Shown: positions 17,469-27,218, counted from the first letter of the stretch. The stretch: 64,000 nucleotides of DNA from Pseudomonas paralactis (GCF_001439735.1 NZ_JYLN01000011.1:1-64000); one strand, 5' to 3'. The notes: a model not told the origin generated them from the sequence alone. Program-made: numbers and translations.

Positions 17469-18689
17469 TCAGGCTTGCGTCAACGTCTTCACAGCACGCT
17501 CAAAACGATCCAAACCTTCGTTGATGTCCGCCTCTTCCACCACCAGGCTCGGCGCAAAACGCACCACGTCCGGACCGGCTTGCAGGATCATCAAATTTTC
17601 TTTTTCGGCCGCGTTGAACACGTCCTTGGCCTTACCTTTGAAGGCATCGCTGAGTACGCAACCGATCAACAAGCCCATGCCACGCACTTGGGTGAAGATG
17701 CCGTACTGCTTGCCGATCTGCTCCAGGCGCGCCTTGAACAGGTCGTGCTTGGCATTCACCCCCGCCAGCACTTCTGGGGTGTTGATCACGTCGATCACCG
17801 CTTCCGCTACCGCGCACGCCAGCGGGTTGCCGCCGTAGGTGGTGCCGTGGGTGCCGACCACCAAGTGCTTGGCCAAGTCTTCACGGGTGAGCATCGCCGC
17901 AATCGGGAAGCCGCCGCCCAGGCTCTTGGCGCTGGTGAGGATGTCCGGCGTCACGCCGTAATGCTGGTAGGCAAACAGGTGGCCGCTGCGGCCCATGCCG
18001 GTTTGCACTTCGTCGAATACCAGCAGCGCATCGTGGGTGTCGCACAGTTCGCGGGCGCCTTGCAGGTAAGCCAGTTCGGCTGGCAGTACGCCGCCTTCGC
18101 CCTGGATCGGTTCCAGAACCACGGCGCAGGTCTTATCGGTCACCGCCGCTTTCAGCGCAGCCAGGTCGTTATAAGGAACGTGGGTGATGCCGGTGATTTT
18201 AGGCCCGAAACCATCGGAGTACTTCGACTGGCCACCGACGTTGACGGTGAACAGGGTACGGCCGTGGAAGCTGTTCAGCGCGGCGATGATCTCGTACTTC
18301 TCGCTGCCAAAACGGTCGAATGCCACGCGACGGGCCAGCTTGAAGGCGGCCTCGTTGGCTTCGGCGCCGGAGTTGCAGAAGAACACGCGCTCGGCAAAGG
18401 TGGCGTCGATCAGCTTGTGGGCCAGGCGCAGCGCCGGCTCATTGGTGAACACGTTGGAGACATGCCAGAGTTTGTTGGCCTGTTCGGTCAAGGCACCGAC
18501 CAGTGCCGGATGGGCGTGGCCCAGAACGTTAACCGCGATGCCGCCGGCAAAGTCGATCAGCTCGCGACCGGCCTGGTCCCAAACGCGCGAACCTTGGCCA
18601 CGCACAGGAATGAAGGCAGCAGGTGCGTAGTTGGGCACCATCACCTGGTCGAAATCGGCACGTTGCACCGGGGCTTGCTCAACGGACAT
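17469..18689 (-). CDS. astC: Succinylornithine/acetylornithine aminotransferase
   Basis: This 406-residue PLP enzyme (AruC, class III aminotransferase) transaminates succinylornithine and can also serve arginine synthesis as acetylornithine aminotransferase. Markers: FAGGIAVNVLGHAHP, FCNSGAEANEAAFKLAR, LLVFDEVQTGMGRSGHLFAYQ, and the PLP lysine in ILTSAKSLGGGFPIAAM (about residue 252). It is the first gene of the leftward operon. The start at 18689 is preceded by CAGGAGACTCC. ArgR-type half-sites lie upstream. Confidence 0.95.
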   Translation of the reverse strand: MSVEQAPVQRADFDQVMVPNYAPAAFIPVRGQGSRVWDQAGRELIDFAGGIAVNVLGHAHPALVGALTEQANKLWHVSNVFTNEPALRLAHKLIDATFAERVFFCNSGAEANEAAFKLARRVAFDRFGSEKYEIIAALNSFHGRTLFTVNVGGQSKYSDGFGPKITGITHVPYNDLAALKAAVTDKTCAVVLEPIQGEGGVLPAELAYLQGARELCDTHDALLVFDEVQTGMGRSGHLFAYQHYGVTPDILTSAKSLGGGFPIAAMLTREDLAKHLVVGTHGTTYGGNPLACAVAEAVIDVINTPEVLAGVNAKHDLFKARLEQIGKQYGIFTQVRGMGLLIGCVLSDAFKGKAKDVFNAAEKENLMILQAGPDVVRFAPSLVVEEADINEGLDRFERAVKTLTQA

Positions 18690-19063
18690 CGGAGTCTCCT
18701 GAAGAGGAACGCCTGCCTGGAACTGGCGGGCGATGCAGGGATTGTAAGGACAGTTTTCAGTGGGGCCTTGTCGCCAAGCGACAACTTCTTATAGCGCCAA
18801 CCCGCGTTTTTCGCGGGTTTACGCCAATGCGACAAATAGCGTCGCAATGGCGCAGTTTAAACGCTGCGGCAGGTTTACGTCAGGATCATGCGGCGAAAGG
18901 GTTGGCACGCCCTAACGATCCAGCCTCGCCTACCTGCGTTCCATGCAGCACGGCCTCAATACGCAAGGCAGACAGGGGCGAGGTCTGCGGGTTTCGTTGC
19001 GGGCATCACTATATATGCTCCAGCGCTGCATCAAAGTTGGTGTGATGTCGCTGCCTCAACTCA
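18690..19063. other. Divergent control region of astC and the LRR gene
   Basis: No gene is supported. It holds ArgR-like sites (18769-18834) and a hairpin AACCCGCG/CGCGGGTT around 18799-18819 without a T tract, which may fall in the astC leader. The right-hand part should contain the promoter of the LRR protein gene, but no clear -35/-10 pair was recognised. Confidence 0.5.
18769..18834 (-). promoter_or_regulatory. ArgR operator half-sites upstream of astC
   Basis: The Pseudomonas ArgR half-site is described as TGTCGC-N8-AA. On the minus strand a perfect match lies at 18834-18819, and another at 18783-18768 that is part of a palindrome (TTGTCGCCAAGCGACAA), so the plus strand also reads TGTCGC-N8-AA there. 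The two minus-strand sites share the core TTGGCG. This fits ArgR-controlled, arginine-induced expression of the operon; binding itself is inferred. Confidence 0.65.
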
Positions 19064-22000
19064 ATGAAGATCCAGCCCATGCCCACCCCAACTCAAACCT
19101 CGCTCTCCCAACACCTCGCACAGGTCGCAGCCGTAGCGCCTGCCGGGGTCACTCCCCGCCTGCCGAAATGGCTAGGGAACGCCTCAAGTGCCCGGCGCCA
19201 GGCCCTGAAAAACAGCCCAACTGAATTCGCCGATTGGTATGGCGATGCCAACCGCACCCAGCAAGCTCCCGCCAAGAAGGCACTGGAGAACAGTTGGAAG
19301 GCGCAAAACCAAGTCGACAGCGCCCTGTCCACGCTCCAATCCCCGCAAGCATTTGCCGCACCCTTGCTGCAACAGGCACTCAAGCAGCAGTTTGACGCCG
19401 ACTGCGACGTCAGCGCTGTTTACCTGCGCTTGTATATCCCACAGACCACACCGCTGCTTCCCATAGAAACTGGCGCCAAAACCTGGACGGTTTCACTGGT
19501 GGAGGCGGCATTGCACAACTTTGATGCGGGCGAAGGCAAGCCAACGGCCTATGCCAAAGAGTCGACATTCATTACTCAGCCCTCCGCCACCGGGCAGTTC
19601 ACCACGCTGCCCCAATTACGCGAGAAGATCAGCATCGCGCAATTCATTGGGTTATGCCGCACGCTGGATGTCGGCAAGCAATACCAGCGCTACCTCAAGA
19701 ACCTTTTGGGCTTCAATGACGCGGCGATCAAGGCTCAACTGCGCCAAAAGGTCATCAATAGCCTGAAAGCCGACGCCCAAGCCAGCTTGCATATGGCGCA
19801 GCTGAAAAAGGATGTATCGCCCCAAGCGTTCAATGCACTGCGCAACGTTCTCAAAAACCTGATCGGCGACCTGAACGGCAGGCCGTTGCTGTGCCATGAC
19901 CTTAGCCTGATGAACGCCCCCTTGACCGGCATCGTGCTGTTCGCCGCCGACCTGGAGTCCAATCGCAGCGCAGTCCCGATGGTGGCCTATATTCCGGGCG
20001 ACCCGCAATCGCCGCTCAAGTATTACGCCAACGGTCAGGCCTTCATGCAGGACCTGGCGAACAAACTGCGCAGCGCCGACTATCAGGCGTTTTTCAGCCG
20101 TTTCGTCAGGCATGAACAGCGTGGCTACTTCTTTGCCGATCTCAACAGCCGCTTATCACAGGTCGTCTGGCACGAGCATGTTTCAGGCGACCCCCGCCCT
20201 GTCTGGCGTGACGAACCCGCGGCCAAAACCAACCTGCAATTCTATGCGACGAAAATCACCAACGACCTGTACGAACACCTGTATGAGAACAAGCTTGATA
20301 AGTTGCTCAACGATGCTCGCGTAACGGCCATTCCCACCGCCGACGCTGACAGAAATGCCCGCTGGCGGCGCTGGGAGGTTGTGCAGAAAATCGGAGAAGC
20401 CATTCTCGAAATCGCCGCCTTCATCGCAACACCCTTTGTCCCGCCGCTGGGCTTACTGATGCTCGGCTATACCGCCTATCAACTGCTCGACGATGTGTTC
20501 GAAGGCGTCCTCGACTGGGCCGAAGGGCTCAAGCGCCAGGCATTCGGGCACCTGATGTCGATCCTTGAGCAAATGGTCCAACTGGGCATGTTCGCGGTCG
20601 GCGCACCGATAGCCGAAAACCTGTTGCGACAGACGCTACCGAAGGCGCTATGGGACTTCTTTGACAGACTCACTGCGGTGACCACCGACCGTAAAACCCG
20701 TCTGTGGAACCCTGATCTCGCGCCCTACGCCCATGACATTCAATTGGTGCCGGGGTCGCGCCCCAGCCCGCAGGGATTACATGCCCATCAACACAAGCAG
20801 ATCCTGGCGCTGGACGGGCAATATTTTTCCATCAAGCAACCCTCGGGCAACGCTAGCCTTGAACATCCGACGCGCCCCCACGCCTACCGCCCACGGGTAT
20901 TGAGCAATGGCAAGGGCGCCTGGTTGACGCCTGTGGATCGCCCGTTGACCTGGAATCGCACCACCTTGCTGCGCCGGCTCGGCCCATCTGCCGAAGGTAT
21001 CAGCGAAGCCGGTCTTGAAAGAGCCAGTCGCATCAGCGAGACCAATGATGACGTCCTGCGCAAACTGTACATGGACCACCAACCGCCGCCGCCACTGTTG
21101 GCCGACACACTCAAGCGCATCCGGATCGATGAGCAGTTGCAAACTTTCATCGACCAGATGAACAGCGATGACCCTGCGATGTATCAGAAGGCTGATCCCC
21201 AAACCCAACTGTGGCTGCTGAGCCAGACGGGCCTATGGCCCGAATCCAAGACCCTGCGGTTTCTCAACGCCAAAGGTGAAACCGTCTGGGAGCACAAAGG
21301 CCATAAAAACGCCGCCGTGGCACAGATACACGAAGCCCAGATGAACAACGGCGATTTGCTGACGATCGTGCTGGAAACCTTGAACGAGTCGGAACGCAAA
21401 ACCTTGCTTGAAGAGCCATTCGGCCCCACGCCCACCCTGCCTGCGCGCACCGCCAAACTGCGCAAACAACTGGCACGCGCCGCTCAGAAAAGCCGCGCCT
21501 CGCTGTTCGACTCGCGTTATCGCGGGCTGGAGATAACCGCTGACGCACGCCTGCAAACCATCATCGACGCCGCGCCCGGCCTGCCAACGAGCGCCGCCGA
21601 AGACGTATTACGCTGCTCCACCGGCCAGCAGTTGCTGGACATCGACCAAGGCAAGGTACCCGCACCGGTACTTGAGCGAGCACGCTGGGCCGCTCATCAC
21701 GTTCGAATCAGCAGGGCGCATGAAGGGCTGTACATGACCGCTCTGGAAAACAGCGACACCCACCGCCTCGCCCTGCACTCGCTGGAAAACCTGCCGGGCT
21801 GGTCGCCGTCTGTGCGCCTGGAAGTGCGCGATTTCAAGCAAACCGGCAAGCTGCACGATGCAATCGGCGCTCCTGAAGCACCGATCAAACGCACCCTGGT
21901 GCGTACCATCGAAGGCGAGTACATCCCCGAAGACGAAAAAGGCATGGTGCTTGCCGAAACGGATTTTTACACTGCCGTCCTGCAGGCCCTGCCTGACACT

Positions 22001-24106
22001 CAGCGCGATGCGCTGGGCATTCATATCGGCCAGGGTCCGTTGCTGCGGCAAACCTTGAGCCAGCGCCCCGTGACACGTGAAGCGCTCGGCGCGTTGTTGG
22101 CCCAGGATCCAGTGCGCAAACCTGCCTACGACCCCAGGCTGATGCGCCTGCCCGGCGGCATGGAAGGCTACCCCGCCACACCGCCAGAGGCCGGCAGCAC
22201 CCCCGAGTTGGCGTTGTTACACGAGCTGTACCCTGGCCTGAGCCCGCAAGAGCTGGTTCAGACACTGGACATTTTGAACAGCTATCCCAGCACTCCCTTA
22301 CAGACGCTCCGCTACCTGAAAAACGAGCTTTTACGACTCAAAACCGATCTGATGGCCTGGCGCTCGACCCTCTTGCAGGCCTCTCTCAACACCGATGCCC
22401 CGCTGCCCCCTTCCACGGTCGCCGAAGCGGAACTGCACCGCTGGATATGGACACAAGAACTGCTCCGCGGCTGGCGCCATGAAACGCCGATCGATACTGA
22501 CCACGCAATCGGACGCACACTGAACCTTGGCTACCCCATACACGGCGAACTGCCTGTACTCAATGCAAACTTCGATCACATTTCCAGTTTGACGCTAAAG
22601 GGTTACTCCACTACCCGGGGAGCCCCAGGTTTCCTCACCCACTTCCCCAACCTACGTACGTTGCATCTGAGCGACGTTGCCCTCAACACAATTCCTCCCG
22701 AGGTCATCGCACTTTCTCACCTTGACAGACTGACGCTGCGCAACTGCAACCTGACTCTGCAAAACCGCGCAGACCTTGATCCCTTCACAGGACTCAAAAG
22801 CCTGGACCTGTCCAACAACAATCAGCTGTCACGGTCTCCCAACCTTGGGCACATGCCCGAACTACAGACGCTGAACCTGAGCGGAACCCATATCTCCCTG
22901 TTTCCCGAGAACTTGCTCAATCGCCCCCAACTAGTCAGCGCCGATCTGAGCAACAACTATTTGAGTCGGCTGCCTGATTTGATCTTCCAGCTGCCAGGCA
23001 ATGCCGCCAAAGCCTTTAACCTGTCAGGCAACGGGTTCTCACGCGCCACGCTGCAGAGGATCAAAGCCTATTGCCAGGTAACCGGCGAACATTTTGGTGC
23101 TGATGCCAACCCCGCGCAGAGGCTTTTGGTGCAAGCGCTTTACCCCAAGTACAGCGTCGATCAGGCGAATAACTTCCTCTTCAGGCTGCCCGGCGGCCTG
23201 GACGACTCAATGGCACACTTGGTGCGCTTGAAAGCGGACTACGAGCGTCTTCAAGCCGATTTGCAGGAATGGATAGTGAGTGTGCCGGCGCAGCATCCGC
23301 GTACGAGGGCACCACTGGACGAGCAAGCCCAGGCTCAGCAGCAGTTGGTGCGAGACGAACTCAAAACAGTGCTGGAAGCAGCCTGGCGACGGGAAACCGC
23401 TCTGGACTTCGATCAAGAGCCGTCCGCCGCCTCCCACGAAATGGAAGTGACGCTGGCGCCGCTAGGCGATCTACCGTCATTGAATATCGATTTCGAGCAC
23501 ATTTCGAAGCTGGAATTGAGAGCAGAGGAAACTACGTCGATTCCCCAGGGATTTCTCGAGCACTTTCCCAACCTGGAAAGCCTGCTGATCTACCGCTATG
23601 CCTTGAACGACATTCCTGGCGCCGTGTTCAAACTACCCAAACTCAAGTCACTGAGCCTTTCAAACAACCATATTCGCTTGACCACCACCAGCGCCGACGC
23701 CCTGAGCGACCTGCAAAACCTTGAGTACCTGGACCTGAGTCATAACCCGCTGGGCGTCGCGCCCGACATCAGCAAAATGTCGGGACTGACAGGTTTGATG
23801 ATCGAAGAAGCCGGCCTCACGCAAGTGCCGAACGGAATATTCAACCTGCCATCGCTTGATCAAGTGAGCTTGCGCAACAACCAGATTAGCGAGCTACCCA
23901 GCGACCTGCTTGAAATGGATGCAGACAGAGCCCAGGGCTTCGACCTCAGCGGCAACCCGTTCTCGCCCGCGGCGATCGCCATGCTGCGCAGTTACTACAA
24001 CCGCACGACGGTAAATTTCGATGTACCGGAAGCTTTACAACCCCCGCCAATCAATCCCAACCGGGACTCCGTCAGCGGCGGATCCGACACAGAGGGCGAT
24101 GAATAG
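19064..24106 (+). CDS. Giant leucine-rich-repeat protein with dermonecrotic-toxin-like N-terminus
   Basis: This 1680-residue protein resembles the large Pseudomonas proteins with a dermonecrotic-toxin-like (DUF6543) region followed by leucine-rich repeats. The N-terminal thousand residues include a hydrophobic, helix-rich patch at about 441-535 (EIAAFIATPFVPPLGLLMLGY; MFAVGAPIAENLL) that could insert into membranes. Two separate LRR blocks follow, about 1166-1340 and 1473-1633, each with L..LDLS.N-type repeats. Related proteins often end in a NEL-type ubiquitin ligase domain. Here the chain stops after the second LRR with an acidic Ser/Gly tail (SVSGGSDTEGDE), so that domain is absent. There is no signal peptide. 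The start at 19064 lacks a strong ribosome binding site; Met-6 is an alternative. It lies opposite in strand to astC and argR. The role, perhaps a host- or competitor-targeted effector, is inferred. Confidence 0.75.
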   Translation: MKIQPMPTPTQTSLSQHLAQVAAVAPAGVTPRLPKWLGNASSARRQALKNSPTEFADWYGDANRTQQAPAKKALENSWKAQNQVDSALSTLQSPQAFAAPLLQQALKQQFDADCDVSAVYLRLYIPQTTPLLPIETGAKTWTVSLVEAALHNFDAGEGKPTAYAKESTFITQPSATGQFTTLPQLREKISIAQFIGLCRTLDVGKQYQRYLKNLLGFNDAAIKAQLRQKVINSLKADAQASLHMAQLKKDVSPQAFNALRNVLKNLIGDLNGRPLLCHDLSLMNAPLTGIVLFAADLESNRSAVPMVAYIPGDPQSPLKYYANGQAFMQDLANKLRSADYQAFFSRFVRHEQRGYFFADLNSRLSQVVWHEHVSGDPRPVWRDEPAAKTNLQFYATKITNDLYEHLYENKLDKLLNDARVTAIPTADADRNARWRRWEVVQKIGEAILEIAAFIATPFVPPLGLLMLGYTAYQLLDDVFEGVLDWAEGLKRQAFGHLMSILEQMVQLGMFAVGAPIAENLLRQTLPKALWDFFDRLTAVTTDRKTRLWNPDLAPYAHDIQLVPGSRPSPQGLHAHQHKQILALDGQYFSIKQPSGNASLEHPTRPHAYRPRVLSNGKGAWLTPVDRPLTWNRTTLLRRLGPSAEGISEAGLERASRISETNDDVLRKLYMDHQPPPPLLADTLKRIRIDEQLQTFIDQMNSDDPAMYQKADPQTQLWLLSQTGLWPESKTLRFLNAKGETVWEHKGHKNAAVAQIHEAQMNNGDLLTIVLETLNESERKTLLEEPFGPTPTLPARTAKLRKQLARAAQKSRASLFDSRYRGLEITADARLQTIIDAAPGLPTSAAEDVLRCSTGQQLLDIDQGKVPAPVLERARWAAHHVRISRAHEGLYMTALENSDTHRLALHSLENLPGWSPSVRLEVRDFKQTGKLHDAIGAPEAPIKRTLVRTIEGEYIPEDEKGMVLAETDFYTAVLQALPDTQRDALGIHIGQGPLLRQTLSQRPVTREALGALLAQDPVRKPAYDPRLMRLPGGMEGYPATPPEAGSTPELALLHELYPGLSPQELVQTLDILNSYPSTPLQTLRYLKNELLRLKTDLMAWRSTLLQASLNTDAPLPPSTVAEAELHRWIWTQELLRGWRHETPIDTDHAIGRTLNLGYPIHGELPVLNANFDHISSLTLKGYSTTRGAPGFLTHFPNLRTLHLSDVALNTIPPEVIALSHLDRLTLRNCNLTLQNRADLDPFTGLKSLDLSNNNQLSRSPNLGHMPELQTLNLSGTHISLFPENLLNRPQLVSADLSNNYLSRLPDLIFQLPGNAAKAFNLSGNGFSRATLQRIKAYCQVTGEHFGADANPAQRLLVQALYPKYSVDQANNFLFRLPGGLDDSMAHLVRLKADYERLQADLQEWIVSVPAQHPRTRAPLDEQAQAQQQLVRDELKTVLEAAWRRETALDFDQEPSAASHEMEVTLAPLGDLPSLNIDFEHISKLELRAEETTSIPQGFLEHFPNLESLLIYRYALNDIPGAVFKLPKLKSLSLSNNHIRLTTTSADALSDLQNLEYLDLSHNPLGVAPDISKMSGLTGLMIEEAGLTQVPNGIFNLPSLDQVSLRNNQISELPSDLLEMDADRAQGFDLSGNPFSPAAIAMLRSYYNRTTVNFDVPEALQPPPINPNRDSVSGGSDTEGDE

Positions 24107-24114
24107 CGCGCCGC

Positions 24115-25095
24115 TCAACCGCGCTCGGAGGGCACCGACGACAACTCGAACGGGCTGCTGCTGCGCCGTTGGTTGCGGTCTTCACGGGGCGTAGCGCCGA
24201 AGAAGTTACGGTAGGCGCTGGAGAAATGCGGCCCCGAGGAGAAGCCGCACGACAGGCCGATCTGGATGATCGACTTGCTGGTTTGCATCAACATCTGGCG
24301 CGCCTTGTTCAGGCGCAGTTCCAGGTAATACTGGCTGGGAACGCGGTTAAGGTACTGCTTGAAGATGCGTTCCAGTTGTCGTCGCGAAACGCACACGTGC
24401 TGGGCGATTTCGTCGGTGGTCAGCGGTTCTTCGATATTGGCTTCCATCAGCAACACCGCCTGGGTCAGCTTCGGATGGCTGGAACCCAGGCGGTTTTGCA
24501 GCGGAATGCGCTGGCGCTCGCCACCTTCACGGATGCGCTCCACCACCAGTTCTTCAGACACAGCACCGGCTAACTCAGCACCATGGTCACGGGCCAATAC
24601 CGCCAACAGCAGGTCAAGTACCGACATGCCGCCGCAAGCGGTCAGGCGATCACGGTCCCAGTCAAACAGATGGCTGGTGGCGATGACTTTGGGGAAGCGT
24701 TCGGCGAAGTCGTCCTGCCAGCGCCAATGCACGGCAGCACGATAACCATCCAGCAAACCAAGCTGGGCCAATGGGTACACGCCCGCCGATAACCCGCCGA
24801 TCACGCAACCAGCCCGAACCAGCTGCTTGAGCGCTGTGCTGAGCTGGGAGGCGATAGCGGCAGGCGGCTCATCCGCCAGCAGGAACAGTTTCTGAAAACC
24901 TTCCAGCTTGCCGGCCCACGGCTCGCCCGGCAGTTGCCAGGCGCCCTCGGTTTGCGGCTCGGCCTGCAGAAACGACAATTCGTAGACCACATCCGGATGC
25001 ACCCGCTGAGCGACGCGCAAGGCCTCCTCAGCCAGCGCAAGCGTGAGTGCTTTTGTGCTGGGCCAAATCAGGAAACCAATTTTGTGGGCGGTCAT
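24115..25095 (-). CDS. argR: Arginine-responsive AraC-family regulator ArgR
   Basis: This 326-residue protein is the Pseudomonas ArgR, unrelated to E. coli ArgR. It has a GATase1-like N-terminal domain (about residues 1-190, with VIGGLSAGVYPLAQLGLL) that senses arginine and a C-terminal AraC/XylS DNA-binding domain (about 215-315). Its two helix-turn-helices lie in TTDEIAQHVCVSRRQLERIF and SIIQIGLSCGFSSGPHFSSA. In P. aeruginosa it activates the aru and aot operons and represses arginine synthesis genes. It is the last gene after aotP. Its 3' end lies 8 bases from the convergent LRR gene. Confidence 0.93.
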   Translation of the reverse strand: MTAHKIGFLIWPSTKALTLALAEEALRVAQRVHPDVVYELSFLQAEPQTEGAWQLPGEPWAGKLEGFQKLFLLADEPPAAIASQLSTALKQLVRAGCVIGGLSAGVYPLAQLGLLDGYRAAVHWRWQDDFAERFPKVIATSHLFDWDRDRLTACGGMSVLDLLLAVLARDHGAELAGAVSEELVVERIREGGERQRIPLQNRLGSSHPKLTQAVLLMEANIEEPLTTDEIAQHVCVSRRQLERIFKQYLNRVPSQYYLELRLNKARQMLMQTSKSIIQIGLSCGFSSGPHFSSAYRNFFGATPREDRNQRRSSSPFELSSVPSERG

Positions 25096-25193
25096 GGAGT
25101 GCTATCCGGAGCGAAAACGGTGAAAGAAGCTGTGGGCCAATGCTAGCCCGTAAACCAACACAAATCTCAAAAACAATGAAGCCCTGCCCTCCT

Positions 25194-25291
25194 GTAGGAG
25201 CGAGCTTGCTCGCGAAAAACCTGAGAACGCCACGGGGTATCAGGCTTCCCGCGTTATCGTTGACGATCTTCGCGAGCAAGCTCGCTCCTAC
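25194..25291. repeat. REPIN between aotP and argR
   Basis: GTAGGAGCGAGCTTGCTCGCGAA and its reverse complement surround a spacer containing CCCGCGTTATCGTTGACGAT. The spacer is similar to the one at 61909-62006, so both probably derive from the same recent lineage. Confidence 0.9.
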
Positions 25292-25313
25292 AGGGGATGG
25301 GTGGCAACCTTGA

Positions 25314-26078
25314 CTATTTCAAGCTGCCGGACAGGAATTGCTGAAGGCGCTCGGACTGCGGGTTCACCAGCACTTCGCGAGGATTGCCCCGTTCTTCAAC
25401 AATGCCTTTATGCAAAAACACCAATTGGTTCGACACTTCGCGGGCAAAGCCCATTTCGTGGGTCACCACCACCATGGTGCGGCCTTCCTGGGCCAGGTCC
25501 TGCATGACCTTGAGCACTTCGCCCACCAGCTCCGGATCCAGCGCCGAAGTAGGTTCGTCGAACAGCATCACCTCAGGCTCCATCGCCAGCGCACGGGCAA
25601 TCGCTACGCGCTGTTGCTCGCCACCGGACATATGGCCCGGGAACGCATCCTTACGATGGCCCACGCCGACTTTGGCCAGGTAATGCTCGGCCTTCTCACG
25701 GGCTTCTTTCTTGGATATGCCCAACACGTGCACCGGGGCTTCCATCACGTTCTCAATCGCGGTCATGTGCGACCACAGATTGAAATGCTGGAACACCATG
25801 GACAGGCGTGAACGCATACGTTGCAGTTGCTTGGGGTCGGCGGCCTTCATGGCGCCGTCCTTGTTGGCCACCAGTTTCAGCTCTTCGTTATTGAGCAGAA
25901 TCTTGCCGGCGTGAGGCTGCTCCAGCAGGTTGATGCAGCGCAAAAAGGTACTTTTGCCCGAACCGCTGGAACCGATGATGCTGATCACATCACCGGCGGC
26001 GGCGGCCAGGGACACACCTTTGAGCACTTCATGACTGCCATAGCGTTTATGCAGGTCTTGGACTTCAAGCTTGTACAT
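25314..26078 (-). CDS. aotP: Arginine/ornithine ABC transporter ATP-binding protein
   Basis: This 254-residue ATPase powers polar amino acid import. It has a Walker A (GSSGSGKST, residues 38-46), Q-loop, ABC signature (MSGGEQQRVAIARAL), Walker B (VMLFDEPTSALDPE) and switch His (VVTHEMGFARE). Its place after aotM/aotQ and before argR identifies it as AotP. The start at 26078 (MYKLEVQDLHKRYG) is chosen over an extension of five codons. It ends the transporter operon, before a REPIN. Confidence 0.94.
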   Translation of the reverse strand: MYKLEVQDLHKRYGSHEVLKGVSLAAAAGDVISIIGSSGSGKSTFLRCINLLEQPHAGKILLNNEELKLVANKDGAMKAADPKQLQRMRSRLSMVFQHFNLWSHMTAIENVMEAPVHVLGISKKEAREKAEHYLAKVGVGHRKDAFPGHMSGGEQQRVAIARALAMEPEVMLFDEPTSALDPELVGEVLKVMQDLAQEGRTMVVVTHEMGFAREVSNQLVFLHKGIVEERGNPREVLVNPQSERLQQFLSGSLK

Positions 26079-26105
26079 GCGGTCGGTTCTCACAAAAACA
26101 GGTGG

Positions 26106-27218
26106 TCAGTCGTTGAGCAAGCGCCCGTGACGCAGCGCTTCGCGCCCCGCCACCTTGGCCAGCCAGAAACCCGCTTGGGCATAACGTAGCCGTTCAACGG
26201 CAAACAACACCCCCGAGGTACCCGCGCAAATAGTGCTTACGCGGTCGGTCAGGGGGTCAATCACTTCAAAAATCTCATCGCCGGTTTCTACCCAGTCGCC
26301 CGCTTTACGCAGGTAACTGATCACCCCGGCATGGGGCGCGAACAGCAGCTCGGTGCCCTCAAAAGGCACACCTTCGCAAGGTTCGTGTTGCGGCGCGGGC
26401 CACTCGCCCTTGATCAAGCCTTGTTCGGCGAGGAACGCAAGGATGCCTTCGGCGTGGAAGATGGCTTCATCACGGCCGGTGTCGGCCTGGCCGCCCAATT
26501 CCAACGTCGTCGCGAGACAGGCCAGCGGAATCTGCGCCTCGGGGAACAGGCGCGACAAACGCAGCCACGGCAACGAGCACGCCTCGTCAAACGAACTGCC
26601 GCCGGAATCTTCCGCCAGCAGGCCGACCTTCACATTCAGGTGTGCCGACAGCGACCGCCACTGCGGCCAGTGTTGGGGCAGCGCGTACATGTGCAGTGCG
26701 GCTTCGGCGTCGCAATGCAGGTCCAGCACCACATCGGCGGTGCAGGCATGGCTCAGCAGGATGCGTTGCATGCCTTGCAACTGGCTGCTCGGCTCGGGCA
26801 AGGCGGTGAGCGTATCGCTCATGGCCTGGCGAATCAGGCGCACATTGGCGTGCGGGTCATCGCCCAGCTTGCCTTGTAACAATGCGCCGACCGGCTCGCT
26901 CAACTCAACGAAGTCGCGATTGAAGTTCTTGCCGCTGCCCACTTCGAAACGCCCCTGGTGGCTGCCTTGCAACAGCTGGCCAAGGCCCATCGGGTTGGCC
27001 ACCGGCACCAGCTCGATCACGCCGTTGAGGGCGCCCTGCTGTTCCAGCTTGGTGAGGCGCTTTTTCAGTTCCCACGCGGCACGCATACCCGGCAACTCAT
27101 CGGCGTGCAGGCTGGCCTGGATATAGGCCTTGCGCTCGCCGCTGCCGAAGCGGAACACGCTCAGTTGGCGCTCGCAGCCCAAATGCCCCCAGGGCAGCAG
27201 ATGATCGATACGTTCCAT
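26106..27218 (-). CDS. aotO: AotO, succinylglutamate desuccinylase/aspartoacylase family protein
   Basis: This 370-residue protein belongs to the M14-like AstE/AspA deacylase superfamily. Zinc-ligand-like residues are seen in YIQASLHADELPGMRAAW (H and E, about residues 34-47) and VVLDLHCDAEAALHMY (about 165-180). The C-terminal part (about 285-345) is a lipoyl-like barrel with HAGVISYLRKAGDWVETGDEIFEVIDP. It lies between the permease gene aotM, with one base between the stop codon and this start, and aotP, as in P. aeruginosa. There it is not essential for transport; its substrate is unknown. Confidence 0.88.
   Translation of the reverse strand: MERIDHLLPWGHLGCERQLSVFRFGSGERKAYIQASLHADELPGMRAAWELKKRLTKLEQQGALNGVIELVPVANPMGLGQLLQGSHQGRFEVGSGKNFNRDFVELSEPVGALLQGKLGDDPHANVRLIRQAMSDTLTALPEPSSQLQGMQRILLSHACTADVVLDLHCDAEAALHMYALPQHWPQWRSLSAHLNVKVGLLAEDSGGSSFDEACSLPWLRLSRLFPEAQIPLACLATTLELGGQADTGRDEAIFHAEGILAFLAEQGLIKGEWPAPQHEPCEGVPFEGTELLFAPHAGVISYLRKAGDWVETGDEIFEVIDPLTDRVSTICAGTSGVLFAVERLRYAQAGFWLAKVAGREALRHGRLLND

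Noticed and set aside
18799..18820. AACCCGCG/CGCGGGTT hairpin as a terminator before astC
   Set aside because: Neither strand has a T tract after it, and it lies in the leader or control region; kept only as a mention in the intergenic note.
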